Assembly: GCF_014641195.1 (NCBI RefSeq)
Contig: NZ_BMHQ01000002.1
Location: 310,001 to 374,000 of the forward strand
Direction of reading: 5' to 3'
Length of the DNA: 64,000 nt
Origin: Marinithermofilum abyssi
Lineage (GTDB): Bacteria > Bacillota > Bacilli > Thermoactinomycetales > DSM-45169
Positions 7,789 through 17,562 of the stretch are shown piece after piece; position 1 is the first letter of the stretch, and every line of letters begins with the position of its first letter. The translations under genes were made by a program, and so were the position numbers. The notes below the pieces were generated by a model that was given only the letters and a program-made list of their open reading frames with translations, made no database searches and was not told the origin of the DNA.

Positions 7789-9465
7789 TCAGTTTGCAGA
7801 TCCGGGTTGTAAATACTCCTTCATCGGGATGCGCACTCCTTTTTCTGCGGCGACCTGTTCCGCCAATTCATAGCCGGCATCCACATGACGGACGATGCCC
7901 ATTCCCGGATCGGAGGTCAGCACCCGCTCCAGGCGGCGGGCCGCCGCCTCCGTCCCGTCGGCCACAATCACCATCCCGGCATGAAGGGAATAACCTATCC
8001 CCACACCGCCGCCGTGATGAACGGAAACCCAGCTTGCCCCATTGACGGCATTAATGAGCGCATTCAAAATCGGCCAATCGGCGATGGCATCACTACCGTC
8101 TTTCATCCCTTCCGTTTCCCGATTGGGGGAAGCCACCGACCCGCAGTCCAGATGATCCCGTCCGATAACGATGGGAGCGGATAATTCCCCTGAAGCCACC
8201 ATGTCATTGATGATGCGGCCAAACTTCGCCCGTTCCCCGTATCCCAGCCAGCAAATCCGGGAAGGGAGGCCCTGGAAGTGAACCCGATCCCGAGCCATCC
8301 GAATCCAACGGGTCAGGCGCTCATTGTCGGCAAACTCCCGCAAAATCACTTCATCCGTTTTGGCGATATCTTCGGGATCGCCGGAAAGGGCGACCCAACG
8401 GAAGGGGCCTTTTCCTTCACAAAATTGCGGCCGGATAAAAGCCGGTACAAACCCGGGGAAATCAAAAGCATCTTTGACCCCTTCGCCATACGCTTCCTGG
8501 CGGATGTTGTTGCCGTAATCAAACACGACCGCCCCCCGTTTTTTCATATCCAGCATGGCGCGGACATGGCGGGCCATGCTGGCTTTTGCCTGGCGAATAT
8601 ATGCCTGGGGATCCTCTTTCCGCAAACGTTCTCCTGCTTCGAGAGTCAGCCCTTCCGGCAAGTAACCGTTCAATGGATCGTGGGCGGAGGTTTGATCCGT
8701 CACCAGATCCGGGATTTCCCCCCGCCGGACCATTTCCGGCAACACCTCCGCCGCATTGCCCAAGAGACCGATCGAGAGGGGACGTTTTTCCGCTGTTGCT
8801 TGATGGGCCCATCGCAGAGCTTCATCCAAGCTGTCCGTCTGGACATCCAGGTAGCGATGTTCCAAACGACGCTGAATCCTCTCGGGGTCGCACTCCACGG
8901 CAATTACCACCCCCTCGTTCATGGTGACCGCCAACGGCTGTGCCCCGCCCATGCCGCCCAGACCCGCCGTCACTGTCCATGTCCCCTTCAGCGAACCGCC
9001 AAAGTGCTGACGGGCAGCTTCGGCAAACGTTTCATAGGTTCCCTGCAAAATCCCCTGGGTTCCGATGTAAATCCAGCTGCCCGCCGTCATTTGCCCAAAC
9101 ATAATCAAACCCTTTCGCTCCAGCTCCCGAAAATGGTCCCAATTCGCCCATGCTGGAACCAGGTTGGAGTTGGCCAGCAATACCCTCGGCGCATCGGGAT
9201 GAGACTTGAACACCGCGACCGGCTTGCCGGATTGGATCAGCAGCGTCTCATCGTTTTCCAACTGCTTCAAGGTAGAAACGATCGCATCAAAGCAGTCCCA
9301 GTTGCGCGTCGCCTTTCCAATGCCGCCGTAAACGACCAAATCTTCCGGCTTTTCCGCCACTTCCGGATCCAAGTTGTTCATCAGCATGCGCAGTGCCGCC
9401 TCTTGCACCCACCCTTTTGTCAGGAGCTTGCTTCCTCGCGGAGCCCGGATCACTCTGGCACTCAT
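7789..9465 (-). CDS. hutU: Urocanate hydratase (HutU)
   Basis: This 558-residue enzyme uses NAD+ as an electrophilic cofactor to hydrate urocanate to imidazolonepropionate. The NAD-binding [10 protein letters not shown] lies at 168-177, and the catalytic-Cys region appears as [17 protein letters not shown] near residue 310. The ATG at 9465 follows an AAAGGGGG ribosome site. It is the first gene of hutU-hutI-hutG. Histidase (hutH) is not in this window, so the pathway must be completed elsewhere or be fed by urocanate. Confidence 0.95.
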   Translation of the reverse strand: MSARVIRAPRGSKLLTKGWVQEAALRMLMNNLDPEVAEKPEDLVVYGGIGKATRNWDCFDAIVSTLKQLENDETLLIQSGKPVAVFKSHPDAPRVLLANSNLVPAWANWDHFRELERKGLIMFGQMTAGSWIYIGTQGILQGTYETFAEAARQHFGGSLKGTWTVTAGLGGMGGAQPLAVTMNEGVVIAVECDPERIQRRLEHRYLDVQTDSLDEALRWAHQATAEKRPLSIGLLGNAAEVLPEMVRRGEIPDLVTDQTSAHDPLNGYLPEGLTLEAGERLRKEDPQAYIRQAKASMARHVRAMLDMKKRGAVVFDYGNNIRQEAYGEGVKDAFDFPGFVPAFIRPQFCEGKGPFRWVALSGDPEDIAKTDEVILREFADNERLTRWIRMARDRVHFQGLPSRICWLGYGERAKFGRIINDMVASGELSAPIVIGRDHLDCGSVASPNRETEGMKDGSDAIADWPILNALINAVNGASWVSVHHGGGVGIGYSLHAGMVIVADGTEAAARRLERVLTSDPGMGIVRHVDAGYELAEQVAAEKGVRIPMKEYLQPGSAN

Positions 9466-9750
9466 CCCCCTTGAACCCCCTTTGACTGATCCTGTCTTGA
9501 AATTCTCTCCATATCAGCTTATTCCCGCCTGACCGCAACAAGTCAACATGGCAATTTATCCTCATGATCAGCTTACCCTTCCTAAAGCTGCCCGACAAGC
9601 GAGAGTAATGCATTATTACCGTATTAGCATAGTGAATGGTTCGTCCATGGCATGATTACCGTAAAGAGATTCCTTAAATATCTCTTAAATCCATGCCCTG
9701 TATCTGCTATAAATAGAGAGTGGAAGTTTGAACCAACGAGGAGGATCGGT

Positions 9751-10497
9751 ATGACACCTTTTGCCAATGTTCTGGCGCGGATCGGAGTCGGTTCGGCCAA
9801 AGTGGACACCCGACTGGAACAAAAAGTGTACCACCAGGGAGAAATGGTCCGGGGAGAAGTGGTGGTAAACGGGGGCAGCATTGCCCAGAACATCAAAGAC
9901 ATCTATATGTTTCTCGTAGTCGAAGTAAATGACCACGGGGAATTTAAGCATTTTACATGGGACAAGTTTCGTCTGGCAAAATCGTTTCGGATCGGCGCGG
10001 GCGAAACCCGGCGGATCGATTTTGAGTTTCGGCTACCCTTCGACCTGCCGATCAGCGGGAAAGTGTTTCAAACTTACCTGCAGACGGGCCTGGATATCTC
10101 CCATGCCAAAGATCCGAAGGATTCGGACCGGATTATCGTGAAGCTCCATCCCAAAGCCCACGCGATAGTGGAAGCCATCAAGAAACTGGGCTTTCTCTGG
10201 ACCACCCGAGACAACGAATCCAGCGAACGCTACGGCTCTCACCGCCCTTTTGTGATGGAGTATGAATTTAAGCCGGTCGGTTCATTTAACGAGAGGATAG
10301 ACGAATTGGAAGTGGCCTTTATCGAATACGAGGGAGACCTCGGCGCAGCCATGATCATCGATCGGAAACAGATTGGCTTGACTGAAACCCCGGGACTGGG
10401 GGATCACCTGATCCGATTCGGCGTTACCGATGAGGAGATGAAGCGATCCAGTCTATTGGCGGAAAAGATCCGCGGATTGATCGAACAGCATGTATGA
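9751..10497 (+). CDS. spo0M: Sporulation-control protein Spo0M (arrestin-like)
   Basis: This encodes 248 residues from the ATG at 9751, ten bases after GAGGAGG. The N-terminal ~120 residues form the arrestin-like beta-sandwich typical of SpoOM proteins (VDTRLEQKVYHQGEMVRG opens the domain; FEFRLPFDLPIS is a characteristic strand). The C-terminal half holds a second beta domain and a helix (EEMKRSSLLAEKIRGLIEQ). In Bacillus subtilis Spo0M influences sporulation timing and interacts with cytoskeletal proteins; its exact role is unsettled. An AT-rich TATAAAT sequence about 45 bases upstream could be a -10 box. The gene is monocistronic and divergent from hutU. Confidence 0.9.
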   Translation: MTPFANVLARIGVGSAKVDTRLEQKVYHQGEMVRGEVVVNGGSIAQNIKDIYMFLVVEVNDHGEFKHFTWDKFRLAKSFRIGAGETRRIDFEFRLPFDLPISGKVFQTYLQTGLDISHAKDPKDSDRIIVKLHPKAHAIVEAIKKLGFLWTTRDNESSERYGSHRPFVMEYEFKPVGSFNERIDELEVAFIEYEGDLGAAMIIDRKQIGLTETPGLGDHLIRFGVTDEEMKRSSLLAEKIRGLIEQHV

Positions 10498-10514
10498 TCT
10501 TTTCCTTTCGTTAC

Positions 10515-10545
10515 GAAGCGCGCCCGCATCGGACGCGCTTTCTAT
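10515..10545. terminator. Terminator between convergent genes
   Basis: A GAAGCGCG...CGCGCTTTC hairpin lies in the 52 bases between spo0M (plus) and the double-GGCT gene (minus) and can serve either. Confidence 0.55.
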
Positions 10546-10549
10546 TCAC

Positions 10550-11425
10550 TCAGTAGCTTACTTCCATCCCCCAGCGCTCTTTCAACTCCCGGTACAACTG
10601 CTGATGATACTCCTTGCTTACCGTCCCCCGGGAACCCCGGAGAATTTCCCGGGCATAATGTTCCGGCGGGGCTTGCTCGGGAATGGATTTGTCGATCACG
10701 ATAAAGGTGAGGACATCGCGGATTGGCTGACCGTCCATTTCCACCGTCACCAAAGCCGGCCGGTAGCGCCCGGTATGCACACCTTCCCGGTGGTAGAGGT
10801 ACTCCACGGCCTCTTGATCGATGCGATACACCTTGCCTTCCACCTTACCAAAGCCCGTTTCCACGATGTCGGCCCGCCCGCCGTCATTGGCAATACGGGG
10901 ATACCGCATCCGAAAACCGTGCAGAGTGCCGCGTCCTGCGAGATCGAGAAACTTCTCCTCCACTCCCTGCTTGCGGAAACGTTCATCATCCATGCACGAT
11001 CCGTAAGCAAAATACAGCACATAATCTCGTTCCCCAATCCCCCGTAAACGCCAGTCGCCAAAAGGCACCTCCGGCATGTGTTGAAACGGCTGGACATAGA
11101 AGTAGACTTCCGCTTCAAACGCCTCTCCCCGATCAGTCATCACCGGCCTGAGCGATCGTTGGTATTCCGGCTCGTTTTGGCGGCATCCTTCCAGTTTATC
11201 CACGTCCTTCAGCTGCTCCGGTGTGATTCGGTACAACTCTCCGTATACCCGCCCTTCATCGTGAGGGATCAGTGCCGGGTACCCTTCTCCGGTATCCACC
11301 AGTTTTCCCCGCACCCAGCATTGGGAGGCCACTTGTTCGGCAGCCTTCAGATAGACATCATGATACTGCTCGCCTTGCCGCAAACTTCCATACACAAAGA
11401 GAAGATGGTTTCCACTCATGTTCAT
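10550..11425 (-). CDS. Tandem gamma-glutamylcyclotransferase-fold protein
   Basis: This 291-residue protein contains two GGCT/AIG2-like domains in one chain. The first (about 5-135) opens with FVYGSLRQG and has YGELYRI; the second (about 138-285) opens with YFAYGSCMDD and has VEGKVYRI. In this fold the YGS loop binds the gamma-glutamyl group and a Glu about 75 residues on acts as acid/base; candidate glutamates are present in both halves. Single-domain relatives act on gamma-glutamyl peptides or amines, or are of unknown function. The substrate cannot be read from sequence. The ATG at 11425 is preceded by AGGAGGG. It is monocistronic. Confidence 0.85.
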   Translation of the reverse strand: MNMSGNHLLFVYGSLRQGEQYHDVYLKAAEQVASQCWVRGKLVDTGEGYPALIPHDEGRVYGELYRITPEQLKDVDKLEGCRQNEPEYQRSLRPVMTDRGEAFEAEVYFYVQPFQHMPEVPFGDWRLRGIGERDYVLYFAYGSCMDDERFRKQGVEEKFLDLAGRGTLHGFRMRYPRIANDGGRADIVETGFGKVEGKVYRIDQEAVEYLYHREGVHTGRYRPALVTVEMDGQPIRDVLTFIVIDKSIPEQAPPEHYAREILRGSRGTVSKEYHQQLYRELKERWGMEVSY

Positions 11426-11635
11426 CCCTCCTGTCGCTCTTTCCTCATCAGCTTAAAATCCGCACATATGAACATTGTATCGAGCGTATGGCCCAACCAT
11501 CACTCCTCTTTTTCATCTCCTGCTCAAATCCGGAAATTTGACTCGCCGGTCTGAAAGGATTTTGCTTCGGTGTCGTCGTATACATGGTGAAAAGAGATCA
11601 TGTGGGATTATCCCATGAAAGAGGGTCACAACATA

Positions 11636-11824
11636 ATGATGGAGAAATGGGAGCCGCAAATTGTGTTCGGCCTGTTTATCGGCGTGGGCTTGTTGTTTTC
11701 CATCAGCGGAGCGTTTTTGATCGAGTGGTGTATCGAAAAGTGGAAAAGCCGAAAACCTTCCGTCTCCAGCAAGATCGTCTGTCAACCCGCAAAAGAACAA
11801 GAGAAATCATCCGAAAGCAGATAA
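11636..11824 (+). CDS. Small single-pass membrane protein
   Basis: This encodes about 62 residues from the ATG at 11636 (a GAGGG lies upstream); an earlier in-frame ATG at 11615 is possible. Residues 8-30 form one transmembrane helix (IVFGLFIGVGLLFSISGAF), followed by a short amphipathic stretch and a basic, Ser-rich tail. It is of the size and form of small membrane peptides that modulate larger complexes, but no partner is evident. I do not recognise a family. Confidence 0.45.
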   Translation: MMEKWEPQIVFGLFIGVGLLFSISGAFLIEWCIEKWKSRKPSVSSKIVCQPAKEQEKSSESR

Positions 11825-11961
11825 GCCCTCCGGGGCTTTTTCTCTTATATCAAAAAAAGTCGAAATTTGCTACAATAACAATTGCCAAGGGCCTGACGCA
11901 CCCCGCTGATGCCCACGATCACGGGCCCTTATCAGGTTTAATGAGAAAAGGGGCGATCAAT

Positions 11962-12537
11962 ATGGCAGACGTGCAAACCGTATTGAGCAATGTTTCCGAC
12001 CAACGCGAAGAATTGGACATTCCCATTCCTCCCGGCCTGTTTGATTATTTTTGGCTCCGTTATATTCCTGAGGCCACCTTTTCTATGATTCAACCCATAT
12101 TGGTTCAAATCGCCCGCGGATCCACCCGTGAGGAGATTATTCGCCACGTGGAAAACAAATTTCGTAAAGAGGCGCGTCCCGTCTGTTTCAACTTTGAACA
12201 ACAGGAATTTGCCAACGAGCTCGAAAAAGAAGAGTATGAAATTACCCGTTCCAAAGAGGAAAAAATCCGACACGTTCTGGCCCAAAATGAACTGACATAT
12301 CCAGTGACCGTAGAAGACTCCATTTCTCTGTTGTTCCGCCTCGGTATCCTGGTCGAAACCGAACGGGATGAGAAAAGACTGGTAGACATGGTTTATCATC
12401 CTTTCCCCAAGCCACAGGATGTGCTTACCTTTGAACCCGCCCAATTGCGCCGATTGGAGAAGTTGCAGTCCGGAGAAGAGACAGAAAATGAAGCCGATGC
12501 TCTCATGACCGCCCGCCGCGTCTTTTTCAAGCGGTAA
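11962..12537 (+). CDS. Hypothetical cytosolic protein, 191 residues
   Basis: The ATG at 11962 follows AAAAGGGG by eight bases. The protein is predicted mostly helical, soluble and acidic, with a conserved-looking core (LDIPIPPGLFDYFWLRYIPE) and a charged middle (EYEITRSKEEKIRH). The last 30 residues include an acidic linker and a basic tail (RRVFFKR). There are no catalytic motifs that I recognise. A strong terminator follows directly, so it is a single transcription unit. Confidence 0.6.
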   Translation: MADVQTVLSNVSDQREELDIPIPPGLFDYFWLRYIPEATFSMIQPILVQIARGSTREEIIRHVENKFRKEARPVCFNFEQQEFANELEKEEYEITRSKEEKIRHVLAQNELTYPVTVEDSISLLFRLGILVETERDEKRLVDMVYHPFPKPQDVLTFEPAQLRRLEKLQSGEETENEADALMTARRVFFKR

Positions 12538-12538
12538 C

Positions 12539-12585
12539 AGCGACAACCCCCTGTCGCCTATTCGGTGCAGGGGGTTGTCGTTTTC
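12539..12585. terminator. Bidirectional intrinsic terminator
   Basis: A 13-bp stem (CGACAACCCCCTG / CAGGGGGTTGTCG) is followed by TTTTCTTTT on the plus strand. It serves the upstream hypothetical gene and possibly the convergent DUF420 gene. Confidence 0.85.
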
Positions 12586-12591
12586 TTTTCA

Positions 12592-13149
12592 TTATCCATA
12601 GTACGGTGAGATCAAGATGTACACCAGTACGCCGGTAATGCTGACATACAGCCAGAGCGGCATCGTCCACCGGGCGATTTTCCGGTGTTTTTCTACCTGC
12701 ATATTCAGCCCGCGAGCCAAGGTCAATAAAGCCAGCGGAACGATCACCGCAGCCAAAACGATGTGCGTTATCAAGACAAAGTAGTACACGTATTTAATGA
12801 ACCCTTCCCCGCCAAAGTGCGTCGATTCCGCCAAGGAGTGGTACGTCAAATAGGTGATCAGAAAAAGAGCGGTCGAGGTAAAGGCAGCAAAGATAAACCG
12901 GCGGTGCATCTTCACGTTTTTCTGCCGTATGAAAAACAGGGCGGCCAACAAAAACACCGTGGTAAAGCTGTTGAAAATCGCGTTCATCATCGGCAGAATG
13001 GTCAGATCCACATGATCAAGACCCTCGTATTTCGGCATGAAAATCAGCAGAACAACAATCGCATTGATCAAGATCGACAAAAAGACGACCCAGGGAGTAT
13101 AGTTTCGTTGTTTGGGAGTGTCAACATCCCGGTTGGATTGATCTGCCAT
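12592..13149 (-). CDS. DUF420 membrane protein, CtaM/YozB-like
   Basis: This encodes 185 residues with five predicted transmembrane helices after a ~20-residue hydrophilic N-terminus. The family signatures are the central KMHRRFIF loop, the TYLTYHS helix with conserved His, and VEKHRKIARW before the last helix. DUF420 proteins include CtaM (YozB), needed in Bacillus and Staphylococcus for maturation of aa3/caa3-type heme-copper oxidases. This copy stands alone, with no cta genes beside it in the window. Confidence 0.85.
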   Translation of the reverse strand: MADQSNRDVDTPKQRNYTPWVVFLSILINAIVVLLIFMPKYEGLDHVDLTILPMMNAIFNSFTTVFLLAALFFIRQKNVKMHRRFIFAAFTSTALFLITYLTYHSLAESTHFGGEGFIKYVYYFVLITHIVLAAVIVPLALLTLARGLNMQVEKHRKIARWTMPLWLYVSITGVLVYILISPYYG

Positions 13150-13325
13150 ATCCCTTCACCTTACCTATCCGATTCTTTGCCCTCAGTATATCATTCCCAT
13201 GAAACCGATCCGATCATGAAAATAACAATCCCGTGGCAAGTGACTCCTTTTTTCCGGGAATGGGTCATTATCTATCCCCCGATACCCATATATTGAATCA
13301 GTAGGATGGAAGCAGGGGGATCGCT

Positions 13326-14827
13326 ATGAACCCGTACCAAAACTCGTACCCTAATCCGTATATGCTGCCCCCGATTCAGCCATCACACATGATCTCCATC
13401 ATCCGAAACGGATTGGAGAAAGGCGTCCAACCCCGAACCATCCTTGTCGCCGGTGCCGGCATAGCGGGATTGGTCACAGCTTCTCTGCTGAAAGAAGCGG
13501 GACACCGGGTAATTCTGCTGGAAGCGGCCGAACGGGTGGGCGGCCGCGTACGGACCATCCGCTCTCCCTTTTCGGATGGACACTATTTGGATGCCGGCGC
13601 CATGCGCATCCCCTGCAACCATTATTTGACTTGGGAATACATCCGGAAATTCAGACTCCCCGTCCATCCCTTCATTAACAGCACTCCCAAGGATCTGATC
13701 TATGTAAACGGTATTCGGACCCGGCTCGATACATACAACCGCAACCCGGATCTCCTTGACTTCCCCGTGTTTCCCCATGAACGTGGACAAACAGAAGAAG
13801 ACTTAGTAATGCAGGCCATACAGCCGTTTCTTACTCTGTGGGAAAAGGCGGACTGGCACCAGCGGTATGCATTGATTTCCTATTTGGATGCCTATTCCAT
13901 GGAGACCTACCTGAAACGGAATCCCTTCCAGCTGCCGCTGTCTCCCGGGGCCGTCGAAATGATCAAGGTCCTGCTGGATATCGAAGGCTTGGCGGAACAC
14001 TCCTTTGTTGAAATCATTCGCGTCTTAATACACTTCGTGGATCCAAAGATCCAGTTTTTTGCCGTTGACGGGGGGATGGACCGCCTTCCCCGCTCCTTCC
14101 TTCCCTTAATCCAGGACAGCCTGCACTTCAGCATGAATTGGTCAAAATCGAGCAATCCCCTCACCAGGTCACGTTTCACACCCGTCAAACCTCTACCGGA
14201 CGCCATTACACATTTACCGGCGACTTCGCCGTGGTTACCCTCCCCTTTTCCATTTTACGCCGAGTCCAAGTAGAACCGCGGAAGTCCTTTTCCCATCATA
14301 AGTGGCAAGCCATTCGGGAGCTGCACTTCGTTCCCGCCACCAAAATCGGACTTCAGTTTCGCACCCGATTTTGGGAAAAGGAAGGGATGAACGGGGGGAA
14401 AGCGGTGAGTGATCTTCCCCTCCGATTCACCTACTATCCGGGCTACGGCATCGGCTCCTCCGAACCCGGCGTCGTACTGGCCAGTTATACCTGGGAAGAT
14501 GACACCCTGCCCTGGGACAACCTGTCCGACTCGGAACGCGTACAGGAAGCTTTAAAGGAGATGGCGGTTATCCACGGTGAGCAAGTCTTCCGGGAATTTG
14601 ACAAGGGCGTTTCCTTCAGTTGGCTTCGCCATCCCTATACGGGCGGCGCCTTTTCCTTTTTCAAACCGGAACAGGAAACAGAACTGGCTCCGCACATCTG
14701 TCGTCCGGAAGGACGGGTCCACTTTGCCGGAGAGCAGGCCTCCACCCATCATGCCTGGATGCATGGGGCCATCGAGTCCGGCATACTTGCTGCCTGGGAA
14801 TTTCAGCAGCGGGTACAGCTCCCATAA
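13326..14827 (+). pseudogene. Flavin amine oxidase with a single-base frameshift
   Basis: The gene starts with ATG at 13326 after AGCAGGGGG. The N-terminal frame carries the FAD Rossmann motif VAGAGIAGLVTASLL, the ILLEAAERVGGRVRT motif and a GAMRIP loop, and runs to about 14135. The C-terminal frame continues with VTFHTRQTSTG to the FAD-contacting HFAGEQASTHHAWMHGA near the end. Adding one base near 14134-14140 (AATTGG to AATTTGG, for example) joins them into one ~500-residue protein of the MAO / L-amino-acid-oxidase family. Such enzymes deaminate amines or amino acids with release of H2O2. Everything else is well conserved, so the break is recent or a sequencing error. Confidence 0.85.
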
Positions 14828-14908
14828 AAGCTGACCGATTCCTTTCTTGTCATCACACACAAAGAAAGGTACCATTGTTATATAACAGTTTTGCCGAGGA
14901 GGATTTTT

Positions 14909-15385
14909 ATGAAAACAGCGGACTTGTGCGATCACTATAAGGGAGCTCTTCAGGTATGTGCGCCGATGTTTCGATCCTTCGGAGGAAAGCGTCGCTTCGC
15001 CGGACCGATCACCACGGTGAAGGTATGGGAGGACAACGTATTGGTGCGTCAAGCGATTGAAACCGCGCCGGAAGGGAGCATCATTATTGTGGATGGCGGT
15101 GGTTCCAAGCGATGCGCATTGCTGGGCGATCGTTTGGCTGCGATCGCCGTGTCCCGAGGGATTGCCGGTATGATTATTCACGGGTGTGTCCGGGATACCG
15201 CCGATTTGGCCCAGTTGGATTTGGGCGTGTTGGCGTTGGACAGCATGCCGCTGAAGAGTAAAAAGGAAGGCAAAGGAGAAAGGGACCTTTCTGTGCGTTT
15301 CGGCGGTGTGATTTGGGAACCGGGACATTGGGCGGCCGTTGACGAAGATGGGATTGTTCTCGCCCCTCATCCTATGGAATTGTAA
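14909..15385 (+). CDS. RraA-like / HMG-aldolase-fold protein
   Basis: This encodes 158 residues from ATG 14909, with GAGGAGG nine bases upstream. The RraA fold signatures are present: DLCDHY at the start, the GSIIIVDGGGSKRCALLGDRLA loop region and GMIIHGCVRD, with Arg-Asp as metal and substrate contacts. The family contains 4-hydroxy-4-methyl-2-oxoglutarate/oxaloacetate aldolases and the RNase E regulator RraA. In an organism of this type an enzymatic role (oxaloacetate decarboxylase or HMG aldolase) is the more likely. It is followed closely by a HesB-like gene. Confidence 0.85.
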   Translation: MKTADLCDHYKGALQVCAPMFRSFGGKRRFAGPITTVKVWEDNVLVRQAIETAPEGSIIIVDGGGSKRCALLGDRLAAIAVSRGIAGMIIHGCVRDTADLAQLDLGVLALDSMPLKSKKEGKGERDLSVRFGGVIWEPGHWAAVDEDGIVLAPHPMEL

Positions 15386-15434
15386 TCCCGAAAGATGTTA
15401 AGATAGAAGGAAATATGGCGAGGTGGGATTTTTT

Positions 15435-15743
15435 ATGAGCCAATCATTGCAGATAGACGTCGCTCCCGCCGCCTTGAAATGGTTTCAGCGGGAAATGGGC
15501 GCCCGGCCCGGAGACACCATCCGTTTGGTGGCCAAGTATAAAGCCGAGACCGGCTGTTGTGATGTCCATCAGGGATGCGGCTTTCGCCTTTCCTTTGAAG
15601 AGCCGAACCGCCCCGCTGCCATCACCCGTATGGACGGCATCTCCTTTTTTGTAGAGGAGCAGGACTTGTGGAACTTTGAAGGAGATCTATTGACAGTCTC
15701 CTATGATCAAACAGCGGACGAGCTGTCTTTAAATATGAAATAA
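15435..15743 (+). CDS. HesB/YneR-like Fe-S biogenesis-fold protein
   Basis: This encodes 102 residues; the ATG at 15435 follows GAGGTGGG by seven bases. The fold (LQIDVAPAALKWFQREM, then IRLVAKYKAETGCC and a C-terminal LTVSYD strand) matches the HesB-like YneR family. The A-type Fe-S scaffold's C-terminal CxC pair is absent; cysteines here are central (GCCDVHQGCG). So a role in cluster assembly is uncertain. It ends directly in a strong terminator. Confidence 0.75.
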   Translation: MSQSLQIDVAPAALKWFQREMGARPGDTIRLVAKYKAETGCCDVHQGCGFRLSFEEPNRPAAITRMDGISFFVEEQDLWNFEGDLLTVSYDQTADELSLNMK

Positions 15744-15744
15744 A

Positions 15745-15786
15745 CAACGAAACCCACCGGGTGTCCGGTGGGTTTCGTTGTTTATT
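15745..15786. terminator. Strong bidirectional terminator
   Basis: A 16-bp perfect stem (CAACGAAACCCACCGG / CCGGTGGGTTTCGTTG) with a GTGT loop and a following TTTATT lies between the convergent HesB-like and YhfP-like genes. Confidence 0.9.
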
Positions 15787-16780
15787 CTTCCATCTTCACA
15801 ATGGTGCGTCCCGTCACTTTTCCTTTTAAGATCGCAGACAAGATCTCCGGAAGCTCATCCAGAGCGATTTCCCGTGTGGCGATTCTCTCCAGCAAACGAT
15901 CCGGTTTCAGATCACCGGCCAGCCGGTTCCATACACGGATCCGGTAATCTTGGGACACATGGGCAGAGTCGATGCCCAACAGGCTCACCCCCCGAAGGAT
16001 AAAGGGGAAGACTGTGGTTGTAAGTTTGGGGCCGCCCGTCAGTCCGCTCAGGGCAACAGAGCCGCCAAATTTAGTCGTCGCCAGCAGATAGGCGAGTGTC
16101 TTTCCGCCCACAGGATCCACAGCTCCTGCCCAGCGAGCCTTTTGCAACGGACGACCGGACTCATCCGTCGTCTCTTCTCGACTGAGGATTTCCTCGGCTC
16201 CCAATGAGCGCAAATAATCATGGGCTGCTGTTTTCCCTGTGCTGGCTACCACATGATATCCCCGCTTAGCTAGCATCGCCACCGCCGTACTGCCTACACC
16301 ACCACTGGCACCGGTCACGATCACCGGCCCCTTCTCCGGGGTGAGGCCGTTCTCTTCCAAGCGCTGGACTGACATGGCGGAAGTAAAGCCGGCCGTCCCC
16401 AGCACCATCGCTTCTTTCAGCGTTAATCCTTGGGGAAGGGGAATCACCCAATCCCCCGGTACACGGGCAATCTGGCTGAAACCGCCGGGATGGGACACCC
16501 CGAGCTCCGCACTGGCGACAATGACTTCATCCCCTTCTTTGTAACGGGAATCCCGAGACTCCACGACCACACCTGCCAAGTCGATACCGGGTACCATGGG
16601 ATAAGATTCAAGAATCCTTCCTTCCGGTATGCTGGCCAATCCGTCTTTGTAATTGACACCCGAGTACCGGACACGAACCGTTACATCCCCGACGGGTAAA
16701 TCGTCCTTACTCAATGATTGGATCGACACCGAAAAACGCTCATCCTTTTTGTCTACGACCAACGCTCGAAAGTCCGCCAT
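15782..16780 (-). CDS. YhdH/YhfP-family medium-chain reductase
   Basis: This 332-residue protein is a zinc-independent medium-chain dehydrogenase/reductase. The catalytic-domain motif SGVNYKDGLA and PMVPGIDLAGVV precede the Rossmann segment VTGASGGVGSTAVAML (about 153-168). E. coli YhdH (AcuI) reduces acryloyl-CoA with NADPH, and B. subtilis YhfP is a close relative of unclear substrate. Length and motifs are complete, so it should be active as an NADPH-dependent enoyl or quinone reductase. It is monocistronic. Confidence 0.9.
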   Translation of the reverse strand: MADFRALVVDKKDERFSVSIQSLSKDDLPVGDVTVRVRYSGVNYKDGLASIPEGRILESYPMVPGIDLAGVVVESRDSRYKEGDEVIVASAELGVSHPGGFSQIARVPGDWVIPLPQGLTLKEAMVLGTAGFTSAMSVQRLEENGLTPEKGPVIVTGASGGVGSTAVAMLAKRGYHVVASTGKTAAHDYLRSLGAEEILSREETTDESGRPLQKARWAGAVDPVGGKTLAYLLATTKFGGSVALSGLTGGPKLTTTVFPFILRGVSLLGIDSAHVSQDYRIRVWNRLAGDLKPDRLLERIATREIALDELPEILSAILKGKVTGRTIVKMEE

Positions 16781-16880
16781 GTTACTCCTCCTTCCCAGTC
16801 TGGAACAAGCCCTTCTCTCTCATCTTATCAAAGATCCAAGTTGTCACAAGGAGAATCTGTCCTATCGGCTTGATCATCCA

Positions 16881-17222
16881 TCAAACAGAAGCCGGAGAAC
16901 ACAAGGACTCTGTTATCCAAGGTTTGGTTCCCAGTGGGCGGATTTCAAGGGCCCATTCGAGGTTAATTGCCTGGATAAGTACCTTGTACTGACCGGAGCG
17001 GGGGATGTCCACCGTGGCCGCATGGACCCCTTCTTTTTGCGTAATTTCATCCCATGGGAAAGAAACCACCGGTTGTCCGTATTCATCCATCACCGTCATC
17101 ACAAATTGCAGCGCTGGTCCCTTCGGCTGGATCCGATGGATGCTCCATGAAAAAAGGTACTCCTCTTCCACCAGATGCACCACTTTTTCCCTGAAACCCT
17201 GACCGCCGTTCCATCGCTTCAT
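16881..17222 (-). CDS. Hypothetical beta-rich protein, 113 residues
   Basis: The ATG at 17222 has a good GGAGGGG ribosome site eight bases upstream, which is the main reason to accept it. The protein is soluble with no signal peptide. Alternating hydrophobic strands (QFVMTVMDEYGQPVVSF; TVDIPRSGQYKVLIQAI; WALEIRPLG) suggest an immunoglobulin-like or jelly-roll sandwich. I do not recognise the family. Confidence 0.6.
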   Translation of the reverse strand: MKRWNGGQGFREKVVHLVEEEYLFSWSIHRIQPKGPALQFVMTVMDEYGQPVVSFPWDEITQKEGVHAATVDIPRSGQYKVLIQAINLEWALEIRPLGTKPWITESLCSPASV

Positions 17223-17562
17223 GGTTACCCCTCCGCTGCAAATCGGACCGGGCTGTTTCCCGCCCCTTTTTGATGGAAAATGATGCTCCGCCCATTATAA
17301 CATAAATTTTTAAAAATCTATAACAATGAACAGCCCCCGGAAGCGGAAGCTGTTACAATAATAACACGATATCACCTCGTGATCGGGTAAAGTTTTTCAA
17401 GGATAGCCCATAAATCTTTGCGCTTGATCCAGAGGAGGATAGGGGTCAGTGTAGCCGAGATACAATATTGCTCTTAGCCAGCAGGTGTTGACGGTTGTTC
17501 ACGATGGAACTGAAAGTGGAGGTGGTTCCTGCCCTTGGGGGCCAGAAGACCCTCAACATGAC
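17223..17562. other. 340-base gene-free stretch
   Basis: No gene is supported here. It contains an AT-rich block (17297-17330) that may hold the promoter of the minus-strand hypothetical gene, a small inverted repeat around 17368-17385 (CGATATCAC CTCGTGATCG), and the left edge of the compositionally distinct accessory region. Confidence 0.4.
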
